A stretch of DNA of 64,000 nucleotides from Stella humosa. Its GTDB lineage: Bacteria > Pseudomonadota > Alphaproteobacteria > ATCC43930 > Allostellaceae. Positions 17,958 to 26,290 of the stretch are shown piece by piece. Each line of letters begins with the position of its first letter. Within the stretch, counting starts at the first letter, position 1. A program made the translations under genes and the position numbers. The DNA is taken from NCBI RefSeq assembly GCF_006738645.1, contig NZ_AP019700.1, forward strand, positions 4,818,001 through 4,882,000, written 5' to 3'. Below the pieces are notes generated by a model. That model made no database searches, was not told the origin of the DNA, and worked only from the letters and a program-made list of their open reading frames with translations.

Positions 17958-18026
17958 ATGGCAAGCGAGCGGCCGTCGGTCATCGACGGCGACGGTGCGG
18001 TGCGCGCGGGCGGCTTCCGGCCGTGA
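17958..18026 (+). CDS. 22-residue leader ORF coupled to the permease
   Basis: ATG 17958 follows a strong purine tract (GGGGGGATTGGA) and opens 22 codons ending in TGA at 18024-18026, which overlaps the GTG start of the permease (GTGA). The permease itself has no good ribosome site, so translation through this ORF could deliver ribosomes to it. The peptide starts MASERPSV and ends GGFRP, with no recognisable motif. It may be only a coupling leader. Confidence 0.35.
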   Translation: MASERPSVIDGDGAVRAGGFRP

Positions 18027-19471
18027 TCGGGCTCGACAAGGTGTCCTATCGCCCCGGCCCCATCGCCGGGCCGATGCTGCGGCGGCACGCCGGCCCCTGG
18101 TCGCTGTGGGGCCTGGGTGTCAGCGTCGTCATCACGGGCGAGTTCACCGGCTGGAACACCGGCCTGCTGGAGGGCGGTTTCGGCGGCATGCTGATCGCCA
18201 CCTTGCTGATGTCGGTCATGTACATCGCCGTCAGCCTGTCGCTGGCCGAGCTCTCGGCGGCCATGCCCTATACTGGTGGCGCCTACGCCTTCACGCGGAT
18301 CGCCTTCGGCCCGTCGCTCGGTTTCGCCGCCGGCATCGCCCAGATCGTCGAGTTCACGCTGGCCGCCGCCGCCGTCGCCGTCGGGCTCGGCGCCTATGTC
18401 CGCATGCTGGCATTGCAGGCCGGGCTCGACCTGCCGAACATCGTCTGGTGGGCGGTGCTCTACGTCGTCTTCATCGGCCTCAACATCCATGGCGTGGTGA
18501 CGCTGTTCCGCCTGGCCATCGGGCTGGCGGTGGTGGCGCTGCTGGCGCTGGTCGCCTTCTGGATCCGCGCCGTGCCGCAGTTCGACCTGGCGCTGGCGCT
18601 CGACATCGTGCCCAAGGGCGGGGGGTCGACCTGGCTGCCCAACGGGCTCATCGGCATCGCCTGGGCGGTGCCCTTCGCCGTCTGGTTCTATCTGGCGATC
18701 GAGGCGGTGGCCCTGGCAGCGGAGGAAACGCGGGACCCGGCGCGCGCGGTGCCGCGCGGCTTCGCCTGGGGCATCGGCACCCTGGTCGTGGCCGCGATCC
18801 CGACCTTCATCCTCAACAGCGGCGTGCCGCCCGGCGCCACCGTGATCAGCCAGGCGGAAGAGCCACTGCTGCTTGCCTTCGCGGCCCTGCAGGGCGACCG
18901 GCCGCGGCCGGTCTTCCTGGCGATCATCGGCATCTGCGGCCAGGCGGCCAGCTTCCATGCGGTGATCTACGCCTATGGGCGCTCGATCTATGCCATGGCG
19001 CGGGCCGGCTACCTGCCCGATGCCCTGGGCCGGCTGCATCCGACGCGCCGCACGCCCCTTCCCGCGCTGGTCGTCGGCGGCATCCTCGGCTTCGCGGTGG
19101 CGGTGGCGGGGGATCTTCTCCCGGAGACGCTGGGGCTCGAGGCGCTGCTGATCGCCATGGCGGTCCTGGCCGCCATCATCTCCTACATCCTGCAGATGCT
19201 GGCGTTCCTCCAACTCCGTCGCGCCCAGCCCGACATGGTGCGGCCCTACCGCAGCCCGTTCGGCGCCACCGGGGCGATGACGGCCCTGGTGATCGCGCTG
19301 GCGGCGGTCGTGCTGATGGCGTTCGATCCCCACCTGTTGCCCGGGTTCTTCGGCTGCGCGGCGGTCACGGCCGTGGGCCTCGTCTACTATGCGTACCGCG
19401 CCCGGAACCGGCTGCGGCTTTCGCCGGAGGAGACCGCCGCGCTGGCGTTGCGGGAGCAGAGCCGTGGCTGA
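18023..19471 (+). CDS. Amino acid/ethanolamine-type permease (APC superfamily)
   Basis: The 482-residue protein has about 12 membrane segments and the N-terminal motif VVITGEFTGWNTGLLEGGFGG typical of ethanolamine permeases in the APC superfamily, followed by LAELSAAMPYTGGAYAFTR. The middle has IEAVALAAEETRDPARAVPR, a conserved APC loop. GTG 18023 is chosen because the family begins just before VSYRPGP; GTG 18041 is an alternative. No ethanolamine ammonia-lyase genes are near, so the true substrate could be another amine or amino acid. MscS overlaps its 3' end. Confidence 0.85.
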   Translation: MIGLDKVSYRPGPIAGPMLRRHAGPWSLWGLGVSVVITGEFTGWNTGLLEGGFGGMLIATLLMSVMYIAVSLSLAELSAAMPYTGGAYAFTRIAFGPSLGFAAGIAQIVEFTLAAAAVAVGLGAYVRMLALQAGLDLPNIVWWAVLYVVFIGLNIHGVVTLFRLAIGLAVVALLALVAFWIRAVPQFDLALALDIVPKGGGSTWLPNGLIGIAWAVPFAVWFYLAIEAVALAAEETRDPARAVPRGFAWGIGTLVVAAIPTFILNSGVPPGATVISQAEEPLLLAFAALQGDRPRPVFLAIIGICGQAASFHAVIYAYGRSIYAMARAGYLPDALGRLHPTRRTPLPALVVGGILGFAVAVAGDLLPETLGLEALLIAMAVLAAIISYILQMLAFLQLRRAQPDMVRPYRSPFGATGAMTALVIALAAVVLMAFDPHLLPGFFGCAAVTAVGLVYYAYRARNRLRLSPEETAALALREQSRG

Positions 19472-20501
19472 CCATCTCCTGCCCAACAGTCTGATGGAGG
19501 TCCTGGGCCTGGCGGCCATCCTCGTCTTCCTGCTGACCAGCATCAGCGCCGTCCTGGCGGCCCTGCTGGTGGCGCGCGACAACCTCTTCTATCTGGGCTT
19601 CCAGTTCATCGGCCTGGCCTTGGCCCTCATACTGTCGGAGGCTTGGCTCTTCGACCTCGCCTTCGCCGGCATCCTGGACGACCGCGCCACCTATCGCCAG
19701 GCGGCCTGGACGACGCTCGTCCTGGCGATCACCTACACCATCGACATGGGCCTCAAGATCTTCGTCTGGGAGGGGGTGCTGGCACGCGACGGTCGCGAGG
19801 CGGTGCCGCGCCTGCTGGTCAACGTCGTGCGCTTCCTCATCTACCTGCTCGGCCTGCTGATCGTATTGCAGTTCATCTACGACCAGTCGATCACGGCGCT
19901 CGCCACCCTGTCCGGCGCCTTCGCCATCGTGCTGGGCCTGTCGGCGCAGACGACGCTGGGCGAGATGTTCGCCGGCATCGCCATCGCGCTGTCGCGGCCC
20001 TTCCGCATCGGCGACTGGGTCAAGATCGGCAACATGGACGAGGGCCGCATCATCGACATGACCTGGCGCCTGGTGCGGCTGGAGTTGCGCGACCGCACCG
20101 TCGTCCACCTGACGAACCGGCAATGCGCGGAACTGCCGGTGAAGAACTTCAGCTTCCCGAACAGCGCGATCCGCATGGCAGAGGACATCTTCTTCCCGCG
20201 CGGCAGCGACCAGGACCGGGTGAAGGCCGTCGTCCGCCGCGCCATCGGCGAGGTGCCGACCGTACTGGCCGACCCGCCGCCCAACGCCGTCTACATGAGT
20301 GCCCGCGACGGCGTGGACCATTATTCGATGCGGTTCTACATCCGCGAATACAACCTGCGCCGCCGCATCGTCGAGCAGGTCTGGCGCAGCGTCACCAAGC
20401 ATCTCGACCGCGAGGAAATGCCGATCGCCCAGCCGCGCCAGGCGGTCGACCAGTTCAGCCGACCAGTCCCCGCGCCGACCGCCGAGCCCGAGGCGACCTG
20501 A
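19464..20501 (+). CDS. Mechanosensitive ion channel family protein (MscS)
   Basis: A 345-residue small-conductance channel homologue with four N-terminal hydrophobic segments and the MscS pore-lining/beta domain: SGAFAIVLGLSAQTTLGEMF, IALSRPFRIGDWVKIG and VHLTNRQCAELPVKNFSFPN. GTG 19464 overlaps the permease stop by eight bases and has GGGAG 7 bases upstream; ATG 19494 is the alternative. MscS-type channels release solutes on osmotic downshock; coupling to a permease suggests solute homeostasis, though this is inference. Confidence 0.87.
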   Translation: MADHLLPNSLMEVLGLAAILVFLLTSISAVLAALLVARDNLFYLGFQFIGLALALILSEAWLFDLAFAGILDDRATYRQAAWTTLVLAITYTIDMGLKIFVWEGVLARDGREAVPRLLVNVVRFLIYLLGLLIVLQFIYDQSITALATLSGAFAIVLGLSAQTTLGEMFAGIAIALSRPFRIGDWVKIGNMDEGRIIDMTWRLVRLELRDRTVVHLTNRQCAELPVKNFSFPNSAIRMAEDIFFPRGSDQDRVKAVVRRAIGEVPTVLADPPPNAVYMSARDGVDHYSMRFYIREYNLRRRIVEQVWRSVTKHLDREEMPIAQPRQAVDQFSRPVPAPTAEPEAT

Positions 20502-20507
20502 CCCCGT

Positions 20508-21431
20508 TCAGGCCCCCGCCCGCCAGGGATGCTCGGCCACCCAGTGCCGGGCGATGTCGGCCCGGCGGCAGAACCAGACGCCGGCATGGCGCCCGGCATA
20601 GTCCATGAAACGGGCGAGGGCCGCGGCCCGGCCCGGGCGCCCGGCCAGCCGGCAGTGCAGCCCGACCGACAGCATCTTGGGCGCCGTCCCGCCCTCGGCA
20701 TAAAGCAGGTCGAAGCTGTCCTTCAGGTAGGTGAAGAACTGGTCGCCCGAATTGAAGCCCTGGGCCGTCGCGAAGCGCATGTCGTTGGTGTCGAGCGTGT
20801 AGGGCACGACCAGATGCGGCCCGTTCGAGCCCGTCACCCAGTAGGGCAGGTCGTCGGCATAGCTGTCGGACGAATAGAGGAAGCCCCCCTCCTCCATCAC
20901 CAGGTCCAGCGTGCGCATCGAGCAGCGGCCGGTGTACCAGCCCTGCGGGCGCTCGCCGGTCACGGCCGTGTGGATGGCGATCGCCTCGGCCATGTGGGCC
21001 TGTTCCCGCTCGCGGGTGAAATCCTTGTACTCGATCCATTTCAGGCCGTGGCTGGCGATCTCCCAGCCGGCCTCGCGCATGGCTGCAACCTGTTCGGGCC
21101 CGCGCTGCAGGGCCGTCGCCACGCCATAGACGGTGACGGGGATGGCGCGCTGCGTGAACAGCCGCCACAGCCGCCAGAAGCCGGCACGCGCGCCATATTC
21201 GTAGATGGACTCCATGTTCCAGTGCCGCTCGCCGGGCCAGGCGGCGGCCCCCACGATCTCGGACAGGAACGCCTCCGACTGGCCGTCGCCGTGGAGGATG
21301 TTGTTCTCGCCCCCCTCCTCGTAGTTGATCACGAACTGGAGGGCGATGCGGGCGCCGCCCGGCCAGCGCGGGTCGGGCGGGTTGCGGCCATAGCCGCGGA
21401 GGTCGCGCGGATAGCGGTCTTCCATGGCCAT
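20508..21431 (-). CDS. Polysaccharide deacetylase-fold protein, PuuE allantoinase-like
   Basis: The 307-residue enzyme opens with YPRDLRGYGRNPPDPRWPGG and FVINYEEGGENN, the signature start of cofactor-independent PuuE allantoinase in the NodB/CE4 fold, and contains YEYGARAGFWRLWRLF and GWEIASHGLKWIEYKD. PuuE opens the hydantoin ring of allantoin, which fits the hydantoinase/racemase theme elsewhere in the window. Relatives can also act on other amides, so the substrate is a prediction. Met3 is an alternative start. It is followed upstream by an SDR on the same strand. Confidence 0.82.
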   Translation of the reverse strand: MAMEDRYPRDLRGYGRNPPDPRWPGGARIALQFVINYEEGGENNILHGDGQSEAFLSEIVGAAAWPGERHWNMESIYEYGARAGFWRLWRLFTQRAIPVTVYGVATALQRGPEQVAAMREAGWEIASHGLKWIEYKDFTREREQAHMAEAIAIHTAVTGERPQGWYTGRCSMRTLDLVMEEGGFLYSSDSYADDLPYWVTGSNGPHLVVPYTLDTNDMRFATAQGFNSGDQFFTYLKDSFDLLYAEGGTAPKMLSVGLHCRLAGRPGRAAALARFMDYAGRHAGVWFCRRADIARHWVAEHPWRAGA

Positions 21432-21455
21432 GGCCCCTTTCCCTTGCCCGCGCGG

Positions 21456-22220
21456 CTAGATCCGGCCCCCGTCGACGATGAAGGTCTGGGCCGAGACCAT
21501 GCGGCTGTCGTCGGCCGTCAGCCACAGCACCATGCGTGCCAGGTCGGGCGGATAGACCTTCTCCTTCAGGCATTGCAGCGTCATCAGCCGGGCCTCGGCC
21601 TCTGGCGTCAGCCACATCGACACCTGACGCTCGGTCATCACCCAGCCGGGCACCACCGTGTTCACACGGATCTTCTTGTCGCCGAGGTCACGGGCGAGCG
21701 CCCGGGTCAGGCCCTGCACGGCCGCCTTGGCGGTCAGGTAGACCGGGATGTTGGGCGTCATGCCCATCCACGAGATCGAGCCGAAATTGACGATGGCGCC
21801 GCCGCCGGCTTCCGCCATCGCCGGCGCCAGCGCCTGGGAGACGAAGAACTGGTGGCGCAGATTGGTCGCCATGCGCTCGTCCCAGTATTCCGGCGTCACC
21901 TCCTCGATCGTGTGGCGGTCGTCGCGCGCGGCATTGTTGACGACGGCACGGATCGGCCCGATCGCGGACGATGCCTGGGCGCAGGCCGCGCGCAGGGCCG
22001 GGATGTCGCGCAGGTCGCAGGGAATGAAGAGCGGCGCCGGCCCCACCCCTTTCAGCCGTTCCAGCAGGGCCGCCGCTGAAGCTTCGTCGATGTCGACGAA
22101 GGCCACGCGCGCACCCTGGGCGACGTAGTGCTCGACGATGGCGGCACCGATGCCGGTCGCCCCGCCACTGACGAACACGGCGCGATCCTCAAGGCTCGGA
22201 TAGCGAGCAAACCCTTCCAT
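21456..22220 (-). CDS. SDR family oxidoreductase
   Basis: Classical SDR of 254 residues: SGGATGIG cofactor loop, VVNNAARDD, IVNFGSISWMG with catalytic Ser, and YLTAK (Tyr-x3-Lys) intact, ending VSAQTFIVDGGRI. The D at the end of beta-2 (FVDIDEAS) predicts NAD(H) preference. ATG 22220 fits the fold; the ORF extension to 22619 is the shadow of the divergent glycosyltransferase. It precedes the PuuE-like gene by 24 bases, so both are probably cotranscribed. Confidence 0.88.
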   Translation of the reverse strand: MEGFARYPSLEDRAVFVSGGATGIGAAIVEHYVAQGARVAFVDIDEASAAALLERLKGVGPAPLFIPCDLRDIPALRAACAQASSAIGPIRAVVNNAARDDRHTIEEVTPEYWDERMATNLRHQFFVSQALAPAMAEAGGGAIVNFGSISWMGMTPNIPVYLTAKAAVQGLTRALARDLGDKKIRVNTVVPGWVMTERQVSMWLTPEAEARLMTLQCLKEKVYPPDLARMVLWLTADDSRMVSAQTFIVDGGRI

Positions 22221-22332
22221 GCGACCAGCTTCCTTCTCGACGCTTGACCCGGCGGCGCATCGGCGACCAATTTCGCTCCCTGACGCCGCCCGCCCCCAAT
22301 GGTAGCAGCCGCCTGCGCGAGTCCGGACAGCA

Positions 22333-23286
22333 ATGTCGATGCCCCCGATCCCCCCGGACCCGAATCCGGCAGAAGCCGCCCCGGACGGGGCGTCGCTGGG
22401 GCAGGCATGGCCGATCGCGGGACAACCCGCCCAGGCGCCGGCCGAAGTCGCCGTCGTGATCTCCACCGTGCTGCGGCCGTCGCTGCTGCGCGCCGTGCGC
22501 TCGGTCTTCGACCAGGAGCATGACGGGACGGTCCTGCTGGCGATCGGCTGCGACCGCCTGGATGGCGGGCTGGAGCTGGAGGCGCTGCGCCGCCTGCTCG
22601 ACCAGCGGCCGGCGCGCATGGGCGCCCTGCTGCTGACTCCCGGCTATTCGACGGCCAGGCGCAATGGCGGCATCCATGCCGGGCGCGGCGGCGGGGCCAT
22701 GCGCACCATCCTGTCCTTCCTGGCCAACGCCCCGCGTGTCGCTTTCCTGGACGACGACAGCTGGTACCTGCCGCAGCACCTGGGCGACCTGCTGCGCGCG
22801 GTCGACGGGTTCGACTGGGCCTTTTCCATGCGCTGGTTCGCGGCGGAGGACGGGCGGCTGCTGTGCCGTGACCAGTGGGAATCGCTGGGGCCGGGGCGCG
22901 GCATGTATGCCCGCATATCGGGCGGGTTGATCGACACCAACTGCTACATCGTCGACAAGCGCCAGGCGATCCTGCCGCTGTCGGCCTGGACCATGGTGAC
23001 GAAGGAGGACGGCTCCGGCCAGGACCGGCAGATGCTGCAGATGCTGACGCGCATGCACAGCGTCGGCTGGACCGGCCGGCACAGCGTCGCCTATGCCCTG
23101 CGCCCGGGCTCGCGCCTGTGGCGGCTGGCGCACGCGCCGCAGTTCCACGACCGCCTGGCCGCCGCCGGCCGCCGCGGCCTGTCCTATGACGAGACGTTCC
23201 GGCGCTGGCCCGACCTTACCCAGGCGATGCTGGCCTACGCGGCAGAGAAGGCGGCGACCGGGCAGTCGCACGACCGGCCGGCATGA
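22333..23286 (+). CDS. Glycosyltransferase family 2-like protein
   Basis: A 317-residue GT-A fold protein: EVAVVISTVLRPSLLRAVRS with the usual N-terminal strand and helix, and VAFLDDDSWYLPQHL with the DxD-type metal motif. The region after it (SGGLIDTNCYIVDKRQAI, KEDGSGQDRQMLQML) matches acceptor-side loops of the family. The N-terminal 38 residues are Pro/Ala-rich and probably disordered. No membrane anchor. It overlaps the following sulfotransferase by 4 bases (ATGA), so sugar transfer and sulfation are likely linked. Confidence 0.78.
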   Translation: MSMPPIPPDPNPAEAAPDGASLGQAWPIAGQPAQAPAEVAVVISTVLRPSLLRAVRSVFDQEHDGTVLLAIGCDRLDGGLELEALRRLLDQRPARMGALLLTPGYSTARRNGGIHAGRGGGAMRTILSFLANAPRVAFLDDDSWYLPQHLGDLLRAVDGFDWAFSMRWFAAEDGRLLCRDQWESLGPGRGMYARISGGLIDTNCYIVDKRQAILPLSAWTMVTKEDGSGQDRQMLQMLTRMHSVGWTGRHSVAYALRPGSRLWRLAHAPQFHDRLAAAGRRGLSYDETFRRWPDLTQAMLAYAAEKAATGQSHDRPA

Positions 23287-24005
23287 CGACCCGCACCTGC
23301 ATGTTCCATATCGGGCGCAGCGGCAGCACGGTGGTGGCCGACCAGCTTCGCCAGCATCCCGGCCTGACCTGGGCGGGCGAGCTGCTCGACCCGCGGCGCG
23401 GCAGCTTCGACCGCGCAGCGGCGCTGTCCCGGATCGAGCGTGGCCTCGACAAGGCGGGCAGCAGGGGCTTCGGCTTCGAGACGAAGTTCTATCACCTGCG
23501 CCGGGCGGGGCTCGACCCGGCCGGGCTGCTGGAGTTGCTGGCAGCGCGCGGCTTCGTCCGCTTCCTGGTCATTCGCCGCCGCAACCTGCTGCGCAAGATC
23601 GTCTCGTCCCTGCTGGCGCGCCAGACCGGGCAGTGGCACCTGGAGGCCGGTTCGGGCGCCCGCCCCATCCTGCGGCCCATGCGGCTGGATGTCGGGGCGG
23701 TGGTGGTCGAACGCGCGACCACCCCGCTGCTGGACGCCATGGCCCGCTACCAGGCCGATTTCACTGCGCTGGACCGGGTGCTCGGCGATCGCCCGGTGCT
23801 GCGGCTGACCTTCGAGGACGACATCCGGCCCGACCCGGCCCGCGCCTATCGCCGGGTCACGGCCTTCCTCGGCCTGCCCGACCATCCGGCCGAGGTCCGC
23901 CTGGTACCGACGACGCCCTGGCCGCTGTCGCGCATCCTGACCAATTTCGACGAGGTACGCGCCCATCTGGCCGGCACCCCGCACGCCTGGATGACGGACG
24001 ACTAG
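23283..24005 (+). CDS. Sulfotransferase-like protein (PAPS-dependent)
   Basis: The 240-residue protein starts with CMFHIGRSGSTVVADQL, where GRSGST (11-16) is the 5'-phosphosulfate loop, and has LVIRRRNLLRKIVSSL (about 95-110), a good match for the 3'-phosphate-binding motif with Arg and Ser. ATGA overlap with the glycosyltransferase gene argues for a shared product. The Stf0-like style suggests a carbohydrate or lipid acceptor. No signal peptide. Confidence 0.75.
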   Translation: MTTRTCMFHIGRSGSTVVADQLRQHPGLTWAGELLDPRRGSFDRAAALSRIERGLDKAGSRGFGFETKFYHLRRAGLDPAGLLELLAARGFVRFLVIRRRNLLRKIVSSLLARQTGQWHLEAGSGARPILRPMRLDVGAVVVERATTPLLDAMARYQADFTALDRVLGDRPVLRLTFEDDIRPDPARAYRRVTAFLGLPDHPAEVRLVPTTPWPLSRILTNFDEVRAHLAGTPHAWMTDD

Positions 24006-24026
24006 TCGATGAAGGGCGAATAGCTG

Positions 24027-24818
24027 ATGGTCGCCAACTACCTGCCAGCCGACCACCCGGCCGACGCGCCGCCGCGCTTCCGCCTCTTTGGCATAGGGCT
24101 CGGCAAGACCGGCACGATCTCGCTCTGCGGCATCTTCGGCAGCCACTTCCGCTCGACCCACGAGCCCGAATGGCGCCAGATCATCCGGCTCGGCCTGCAC
24201 CCCGACGCCAACCGCTTCGGCGACTTCTTCAGCTCGCCGCCGCTGCAGAACCTGGTCGCCGGCTGGGGCTGGGAGATGAACTCCTCCACCCTCAACTATC
24301 ACCTGCTTCCGCTGATCCGCCGGGTGCATCCCGATGCCCGCTTCGTGCTGACGGTGCGCGACCCGGTTTCTTGGGTGGCGTCCATCTGCCGCCATGAGAG
24401 CACCCGGCCGCGCCGCACCCATTGGGACTGGTGGGAATTGCGCCGCATCCGCTTCCGCCCGGACCTCTATCGCCATGGCGAGGCCGATGCCGGGCTGGCA
24501 CGGCTCGGGCTGTTCTCGCTGGAGGGCTACCTGCGCTGGTATGCGCGCCATAACCGGCGCGCGCTGGAACTGCTGCCGGCAGAGACGCTGCTGGTGACGG
24601 CGATGGACCGCCTGTCGCAGCCGGCCGAGCTGGAGCGGCTGGCCGACTTCGCCGGCGTGGCACCGGACCGCCTGGCGCGCGAGCGCTCGCACATGCATGT
24701 CTCCGACACGCCATTCGACCTGTTCGACGTCGTCGACCGCGGCGTCGTGGAAGCCGCAGCGGAGCTGCATTGCGGGCCGGTGTGGCGGGCGCTGCGGATG
24801 CGCGCGGGCCTTGGCTGA
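24027..24818 (+). CDS. Sulfotransferase family protein
   Basis: Second, dissimilar sulfotransferase of 263 residues. FGIGLGKTGTISLCGIF (21-37) is the PAPS 5'-loop and RFVLTVRDPVSWVASI (105-120) the 3'-phosphate motif. It follows the first sulfotransferase by 21 bases on the same strand and probably belongs to the same operon. A four-codon ATG-to-TAG stretch lies directly before its start. The acceptor is unknown. Confidence 0.78.
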   Translation: MVANYLPADHPADAPPRFRLFGIGLGKTGTISLCGIFGSHFRSTHEPEWRQIIRLGLHPDANRFGDFFSSPPLQNLVAGWGWEMNSSTLNYHLLPLIRRVHPDARFVLTVRDPVSWVASICRHESTRPRRTHWDWWELRRIRFRPDLYRHGEADAGLARLGLFSLEGYLRWYARHNRRALELLPAETLLVTAMDRLSQPAELERLADFAGVAPDRLARERSHMHVSDTPFDLFDVVDRGVVEAAAELHCGPVWRALRMRAGLG

Positions 24819-25763
24819 CTATGCCGCCCCGGGATTGAACATATCGTCGAGCAGCGGGCCGAAGCGGCGCGACACCATGGTCACGCCCAGGCTGTCATGG
24901 TCGGTCAGGCCGGGGACCGGGATCAGGCGGATGCCCGGCACCACGGCCATGCGCGTGGCCGCCCAGCGGTCGCCGCGGTTCTGCTGGCCGAACACGATCG
25001 TCACCCGGGGAGGGCGCGCGGCTGCCCGATAGAGCGGCAGCACGTCCTCGACCAGGTGCGGATTCTCGGCATGCAGCCGGCGGATCATCGGAAAGCGGTC
25101 GCGATCCTTGGGGTCGATCCCCAGGGTCGTGACCGGCGAGAAGGCCAGCACCGCCTCCGCCTCCAGCCCGATGCCATAGCGCAGGGCCGAGAAGCCGTTG
25201 GCCGAATAGCCGATGCAGAAGCGCCGCGTCGCCCCCAGCCGATCGGCCAGAGCGCGCAGGCCAGCGATGCAGCCGGCCAGGTCCGGCGCCAGGCCGGGCA
25301 GGCCGGTGATGGAGAATTGCGAGCGCGGGTCGCGCACATGCACCGCATGGCACCCCTGCCGGCGCAGCCAGGTCTGCACCACGACATGGGCGAACGGGGC
25401 CTCGTCGGCCCCGGCGAAGACGAAGACGACCCGGTCGCTGCCGGGGCTCTCGACGACCTGCGGGCCGGCCCCGGGTGCTGCCGGGGCGGGCTGGTTGCGG
25501 CCGACCTCGTCCAGGATGGTGGCCATCATCCCCGCCACCTCCCCCGCCGGGCGGAAGCGCAGTTGCAGGGCGTGGCGGCAGGCGGCAATGAGGCGCCGGG
25601 CGATCGGGCGCAGCGCCGGCTGCAATGCCAGGTCGGCCGCGGCCGCCTCGGCCGCCTCGTACCGCCCCGCCGCCATCAGGTCTCGGACTGCCCGCAACCG
25701 ATCGCGGTCGGCGGCGATCCGGGCCGCCTCCGCTGCCGATTCGCGGGGTTGATCTTCCGTCAT
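24819..25763 (-). CDS. Alpha/beta-hydrolase-fold protein of unknown function
   Basis: I do not recognise a named family. The 314 residues begin with a helical, Ala-rich N-terminal part (1-90), then a core with VVFVFAGADE (strand and oxyanion-type loop), nucleophile elbow CIGYSANGFSALRYG with Ser187, VLAFSPVTTLG, and a late His289 in TDHDSLG, consistent with a Ser-Asp-His triad. Plausible roles are esterase or acyltransferase on the cluster product. Its stop abuts the end of the convergent sulfotransferase with no gap. Confidence 0.6.
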   Translation of the reverse strand: MTEDQPRESAAEAARIAADRDRLRAVRDLMAAGRYEAAEAAAADLALQPALRPIARRLIAACRHALQLRFRPAGEVAGMMATILDEVGRNQPAPAAPGAGPQVVESPGSDRVVFVFAGADEAPFAHVVVQTWLRRQGCHAVHVRDPRSQFSITGLPGLAPDLAGCIAGLRALADRLGATRRFCIGYSANGFSALRYGIGLEAEAVLAFSPVTTLGIDPKDRDRFPMIRRLHAENPHLVEDVLPLYRAAARPPRVTIVFGQQNRGDRWAATRMAVVPGIRLIPVPGLTDHDSLGVTMVSRRFGPLLDDMFNPGAA

Positions 25764-25897
25764 GCGATATCCCGGGCTCGCCCCCAGGGTGGCCTGTCGC
25801 CTTCGGCGATATCGATCGCTGCGAAATTGCGCAAATTCGTTGTCATGAAGTGCCCTCTCGGGACAATGTTGCGCCGCGTCGCCAGGAGAGCAAGAAC

Positions 25898-26275
25898 GTG
25901 GACAGCGCCAGCATTGCCGGAATTCGCATCATGATCGTCGAGGACGAGGCGATGATCACCTTGCTGCTGCAGGATATGCTGGAGGAGATGGGCTGCATCA
26001 TCGCCGCGACCGCGGCTGGCCTCGACGAGGCGCTGGCGGCGGCCGAGACGACCGCCCTCGATATCGCCATCCTCGACGTCAATCTGGGCGGAACCGAGAC
26101 CTATCCGGTGGCCGACGTGCTGCGCCGCCGGGGCATTCCCTATGTCTTCTCGACCGGCTATGGCGCGTCGACCCTCCATGCCGACCACCAGGGCCGGCCG
26201 ACCTTGCAGAAGCCCTTCGTCGAGCGCGACCTGCTGCGCTGCATCGGCCAGGGCCTGGGCCGCACGGCCGCCTGA
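25898..26275 (+). CDS. Single-domain response regulator (REC only)
   Basis: A stand-alone receiver of 125 residues: acidic pair E15-D16 in IMIVEDEAM, phospho-acceptor Asp60 in IAILDVNLGG, Thr86 in FSTGYG and Lys105 in LQKPF are all present. There is no output domain. GTG 25898 is chosen for GGAG nine bases upstream. It converges with the hybrid kinase gene 15 bases away and may be a phosphate relay or sink for it. Confidence 0.85.
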   Translation: MDSASIAGIRIMIVEDEAMITLLLQDMLEEMGCIIAATAAGLDEALAAAETTALDIAILDVNLGGTETYPVADVLRRRGIPYVFSTGYGASTLHADHQGRPTLQKPFVERDLLRCIGQGLGRTAA

Positions 26276-26290
26276 ACGGCTACCCGGCAC

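Noticed and set aside
16600-19494. 964-residue plus-strand ORF across the GT and permease genes
   Set aside because: It spans two well-supported genes in another frame and is mostly Arg/Pro/Ala/Gly; a composition artefact.
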